Source: WRMS01 sp038562165
GTDB lineage: Bacteria; Bacillota; Peptococcia; DRI-13; UBA5745
Reading direction: 5' to 3'
DNA: 64,000 nt
Assembly (NCBI GenBank): GCA_038562165.1
Contig: JBCFAO010000010.1
Coordinates: 1-64,000 of the forward strand
Shown here: positions 61,400-64,000 of the stretch, piece after piece
How positions within the stretch are numbered: position 1 is the first letter of the stretch
Layout of the letters: each line of letters begins with the position of its first letter
Notes under the pieces: model-generated
The model's input: only the letters and a program-made list of their open reading frames with translations
What the model was told of the DNA's origin: nothing
The model's database searches: none
Translations under genes and position numbers: made by a program

Positions 61400-61796
61400 C
61401 TAATTCCCCCTCGCCCTGGCCTGCCGGATTGTCTAAAGCAATTAAACGGATAATGATTTCATTGGGCACGCAAACAATGGATTGTCCGGCTTTACTGATA
61501 AATCCCGTTTTAACACAGGCTTGATCGGGACAGGTTGCCCTGTCCACATGGACGCCCTGGTCAGGCCAATAGGACAAATAGACGCCGCCGGCGGCTCCCT
61601 CAACATGCCAGCGGCCCTGCTCACCTTGGGGCAGGCTGCTTACCGGCATTCTGAGACGCTCTTCTCCCGGCCGGCTGATCTCCAGAACCAACTCCTGGGA
61701 GCGGTCGCCGCCGGAGAAATATTGAAAAGCCAGCAGCGCCAGAGCCGCCGCCAATATGACGGCCAGTATCTGTTTGTCTGTTTTTCCTAAACCCAT
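61383..61796 (-). CDS. NusG domain II-containing membrane-anchored protein
   Basis: An N-terminal helix (about residues 8-26) is followed by a small beta-barrel domain with the family stretch HVDRATCPDQACVKTGFIS, which contains two cysteines, and SIVCVPNEIIIRL. This is the NusG domain II (pfam07009) family, unrelated in role to NusG itself. It is regularly found beside ApbE and Rnf genes in Clostridia, so it may help flavinylation or electron transfer at the membrane; that is inference. It lies seven bases after apbE. Confidence 0.9.
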   Translation of the reverse strand: MGLGKTDKQILAVILAAALALLAFQYFSGGDRSQELVLEISRPGEERLRMPVSSLPQGEQGRWHVEGAAGGVYLSYWPDQGVHVDRATCPDQACVKTGFISKAGQSIVCVPNEIIIRLIALDNPAGQGEGELDGVLK

Positions 61797-61803
61797 AACC
61801 TAA

Positions 61804-62985
61804 TCAATCCCTTAATTTATAGCCAGACTTATCTTGCCACTTGATATGGTCCTCTATCCCCGAAGTAGCAAACAGTTCTCCGGAGGTGGTTACCCATATT
61901 GCCTCCAGGTCAGGTATGCTTTCCGCCAGCTCCAAAGCGTCCTGGACCGGCAGGAGAAACAGCAGTGTAGAATAATAGTCGGCCTTAAGACCGTCGGAGG
62001 AGATAGCGGTAACACTATGGCTGTACCATACAGGCCAGCCCTCAACAGGGGATAAAATATGGTGATAGCGGCGGCCCTCTATATCTTCGTAACGCTGATA
62101 GTCGCCGGAGGTAGCCGCCACCTGTCCCGGCGTCAGTTCAATGGAGGCCAAAAGCTCCTTCGTTTTCAAAGGATCGGTGAGGCCGATTTGCCAAAGGGAA
62201 CCGTCAGGCTTTTGGCCGATAGTCTTAATATTGCCCCCGGCATCAATGATGCCATAAACCGCCGGCCCGGCCTGGGCTAAGATGCGGCCGGCCTCTTCTA
62301 CTGCATAGCCTTTGGCTACAGCCCCATAATCCAGCCCCACACCGGCTAAAGTCAGCCTCATTTTGCCCCCGGCCCAGTCCCTTTCGATATACTCCATACC
62401 GCTTAAAGCCAAGGCCGCTTCTATCTCTTCCTGCCGGGGCAGCACTTTTGTTTCTCTGACCGTCATCCAAAGATCAATCAGCTTGCCTAATGAAGTATCC
62501 ACCAGCCGGGTGGCTGCCGGCAGGACTGCCGCTGCTTCTTGCTCCAGCCGCTCCACTTCCTCCTGAATGGTCAAGGTATCCCGGCTCACTTCCAGCCACC
62601 TGCCGTCCCCGGCCTGGGCCGCCAACCTCTGGAGATCAGAGCCCTGTGCGGGGTCGTGGCGGTTGGTTTTGACGGCAATTTCCTCCATGCGGTTGAAGGC
62701 TGCCAAAACCAACTGCTCCAGCTCTTCCTGAGAAGGCGGAGCTACCGGTTGGTCCTCCTGGTCCGCTGCCCCCAGCCTGCCGGCCTGGTGGCCGGGTATC
62801 ACCTGCAGCCGTATGGTAACCACCGTATCCATAAGAAAACGGGTGCTGCTAAAAGAGGGAACCTTCGCCCTCTCAGCGCCGCCGCAGGAGATTAGACCCC
62901 CACAAAGTGCAACGCATAAGAAGACAAAGGCCGCCTTTTTCATGTATGTTTTTGTATCGCTGCTAGAACCTTTAATGGCAGTCAT
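61804..62985 (-). CDS. apbE: FAD:protein FMN transferase ApbE (lipoprotein)
   Basis: Attaches FMN covalently to threonine of partner proteins such as RnfD and RnfG. A lipoprotein signal with lipobox LISCG (about residues 31-35) is followed by FSSTRFLMDTVVTIRL, the FAD-binding LDYGAVAKGYAVEEAG, AGGNIKTIG and the metal site with AATSGDYQRY. An acidic insert (about 66-82) is longer than usual. The ATG at 62985 gives a long n-region; an inner ATG at 62943 would give a more typical signal but has no good ribosome site. It follows rnfB by 13 bases. Confidence 0.94.
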   Translation of the reverse strand: MTAIKGSSSDTKTYMKKAAFVFLCVALCGGLISCGGAERAKVPSFSSTRFLMDTVVTIRLQVIPGHQAGRLGAADQEDQPVAPPSQEELEQLVLAAFNRMEEIAVKTNRHDPAQGSDLQRLAAQAGDGRWLEVSRDTLTIQEEVERLEQEAAAVLPAATRLVDTSLGKLIDLWMTVRETKVLPRQEEIEAALALSGMEYIERDWAGGKMRLTLAGVGLDYGAVAKGYAVEEAGRILAQAGPAVYGIIDAGGNIKTIGQKPDGSLWQIGLTDPLKTKELLASIELTPGQVAATSGDYQRYEDIEGRRYHHILSPVEGWPVWYSHSVTAISSDGLKADYYSTLLFLLPVQDALELAESIPDLEAIWVTTSGELFATSGIEDHIKWQDKSGYKLRD

Positions 62986-62998
62986 GAACCCGCCGCCC

Positions 62999-63901
62999 TT
63001 AGCTGACTTTGCTGCCGCAGCCTTCCTGGAGGGGGCAATTGGAGCAGCCGCCTTCCAAGGGCTGGTTTTTTTCGCAGACGACTAATTGAGGATCGATGGG
63101 CGGATCCAGATGGATGCTCTTTCTGGGGCATTTCTCCACACAGATGCCGCAATTGACACATTTGGAGTAATCGATCATAGACACGCTGCCGACCTTGTTG
63201 TCAATGAGCTGTATGGCTCCTTCCGGACAGGATCTGACACAAATGCCGCAGCTGATGCAGGAAACGTTGCAGGCCTCCCGGGCAATCTTGCCTTTATCCC
63301 GGTTATTGCAGCGAACGTGGACTTGCTTATCAATAGGCACAATACTGAGTACCTTCTGGGGACATTGGTTGGCGCAAAGGCCGCAGCCTGTACAGAGAGA
63401 AGTATCTACCACAGGCAAACGGTTTTCGCCGATGGTCATGGCCCCAAAGGGACAGACCCTCACACAGGAGCCCAAGCCGATACAGCCGTAATAGCAATAG
63501 CTGGGGCCGCCGAATTGGGTCACCGCCAAATGGCAGTCAATAACTCCCTTGTATTCGTACTTTGCTTTGGCGTTATCAAAGGTGCCGTTGCAATGGAGCT
63601 GGGCCACCTCCCGGATCTTCCCTGCCACCGGCTCCTGGCCCATGATCTTGGCAATTTCCGCCGCTACCTTGTCTTTGCCGGGAATACAGGCATTAAGAGG
63701 AGCCCCGGCATTGACGATGGCGTCGGCTAAACCGGCACAGCCGGGAAAGCCGCAGGCGCCGCAGTTGGCCCCCGGCAGCACCTCAATGATGGCCTCAACT
63801 CTGGAGTCTGTCTCTACCGCCAGTTTTTTGGAGGCAAAGGCCAGTACAGCACCGAAAGCCCCTCCCAAAACGGCTAAAATGACAACTGCATTTACTATCA
63901 T
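62999..63901 (-). CDS. rnfB: Electron transport complex subunit RnfB
   Basis: The ferredoxin-like subunit of the Rnf complex, which couples ferredoxin oxidation and NAD reduction to ion pumping. An N-terminal helix is followed by the 4Fe-4S segment GANCGACGFPGCAG (about residues 46-58) and a chain of ferredoxin motifs: CIGLGSCVRVCP, CTGCGLCANQCP, CISCGICVRSCP and CVNCGICVEKCP. The C-terminal CSNCPLQEGC adds two or three cysteines, as in many clostridial RnfB proteins. It follows rnfA closely. Confidence 0.96.
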   Translation of the reverse strand: MIVNAVVILAVLGGAFGAVLAFASKKLAVETDSRVEAIIEVLPGANCGACGFPGCAGLADAIVNAGAPLNACIPGKDKVAAEIAKIMGQEPVAGKIREVAQLHCNGTFDNAKAKYEYKGVIDCHLAVTQFGGPSYCYYGCIGLGSCVRVCPFGAMTIGENRLPVVDTSLCTGCGLCANQCPQKVLSIVPIDKQVHVRCNNRDKGKIAREACNVSCISCGICVRSCPEGAIQLIDNKVGSVSMIDYSKCVNCGICVEKCPRKSIHLDPPIDPQLVVCEKNQPLEGGCSNCPLQEGCGSKVS

Positions 63902-63947
63902 GAATAGGTTCCTTCCTTTCTGGGAACTAACGCTTGCACATCACCCA

Positions 63948-64000
63948 TTAAATCATGCCGGTAAAGCCCACAAAAGCCAGAGCCATGGAGCTGGCCACAA
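63948..64000 (-). CDS. rnfA: Electron transport complex subunit RnfA, C-terminal end (partial)
   Basis: Only the last 16-17 residues are in the window, ending ASSMALAFVGFTGMI before a TAA. This hydrophobic end matches RnfA, and the position just before rnfB is the usual clostridial order (rnfCDGEAB). The identity rests on context and this short match. Confidence 0.7.
   Translation of the reverse strand, partial: VASSMALAFVGFTGMI

Overview
The window reads as chromosome of an anaerobic, Clostridia-type Firmicute of intermediate GC. This rests on the Rnf ferredoxin:NAD oxidoreductase (RnfA, RnfB) with ApbE, rubredoxin, a paired-FeoA Feo system, a SpoVB-like flippase, short-form Psd with PssA, EF-G-like factor, S-layer-homology and dockerin modules, FakA/DegV proteins, AmmeMemoRadiSam system protein B and a TIGR04086 membrane protein. 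The exact genus cannot be told from the sequence. Most genes lie on the minus strand, and many overlap by 1 to 16 bases, so translational coupling is common.

Layout. 0-5 kb: a CNNM (CorC/HlyC) gene cut short beside an IS21-like end, a TraX-like/acyltransferase-3 pair and an EF-G-like GTPase. 5-12 kb: SpoVB-like flippase, surE-folE, a small membrane protein, and feoA-feoA-feoB plus a tiny Cys-rich membrane protein. 11.6-21 kb: pssA-psd, a DinG-type helicase with exonuclease domain, ahcY, tRNA-Arg(CCG), trmL, fakA and a beta-CASP metallo-beta-lactamase nuclease. 21-30 kb: rubredoxin, whose frame is open into an upstream membrane/coiled-coil protein; tandem palindromes; a nucleoside phosphorylase; a membrane-anchored Memo-like protein; a 1723-residue alpha-2-macroglobulin (A2M) protein; and an ECF sigma factor. 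The last four form one compact block. 30-43 kb: comM, an F420-ligase-like orphan, a DivIVA-like coiled coil, two patatins, gltX, a DegV lipid-binding protein, tag, a class A serine-hydrolase fold protein and a permease. 43-48 kb: a secreted NlpC/P60-like protein with FIVAR, cohesin-like and dockerin modules, then an SLH protein with a cohesin-like module, AIM24 and tRNA-Glu(CTC). 48-64 kb: HD-GYP protein, EamA transporter, tyrS, a TPP enzyme, purC, uppP, ybaK-dxr, MATE, rpe, and the end of the rnf operon (rnfA, rnfB, apbE, NusG-II protein, Gx transporter).

Three things stand out. First, the ECF sigma gene overlaps the A2M gene, whose product has a short cytoplasmic tail and one membrane segment. 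This suggests a sigma/anti-sigma pair in which an A2M ectodomain is the sensor. Second, three intergenic regions (33.6, 48.4 and 56.1 kb) carry a related repeat of about 20 bp with a 41-bp period, arranged as converging arms around a centre; two of the centres are exactly 78 bp long and alignable. Third, the dockerin/cohesin/SLH gene pair looks like a minimal surface assembly for a cell-wall hydrolase. Smaller points include a patatin-DegV overlap that suggests a lipid-recycling route to FakA, a 44-bp promoter-region motif found twice, and the rubredoxin read-through fusion.
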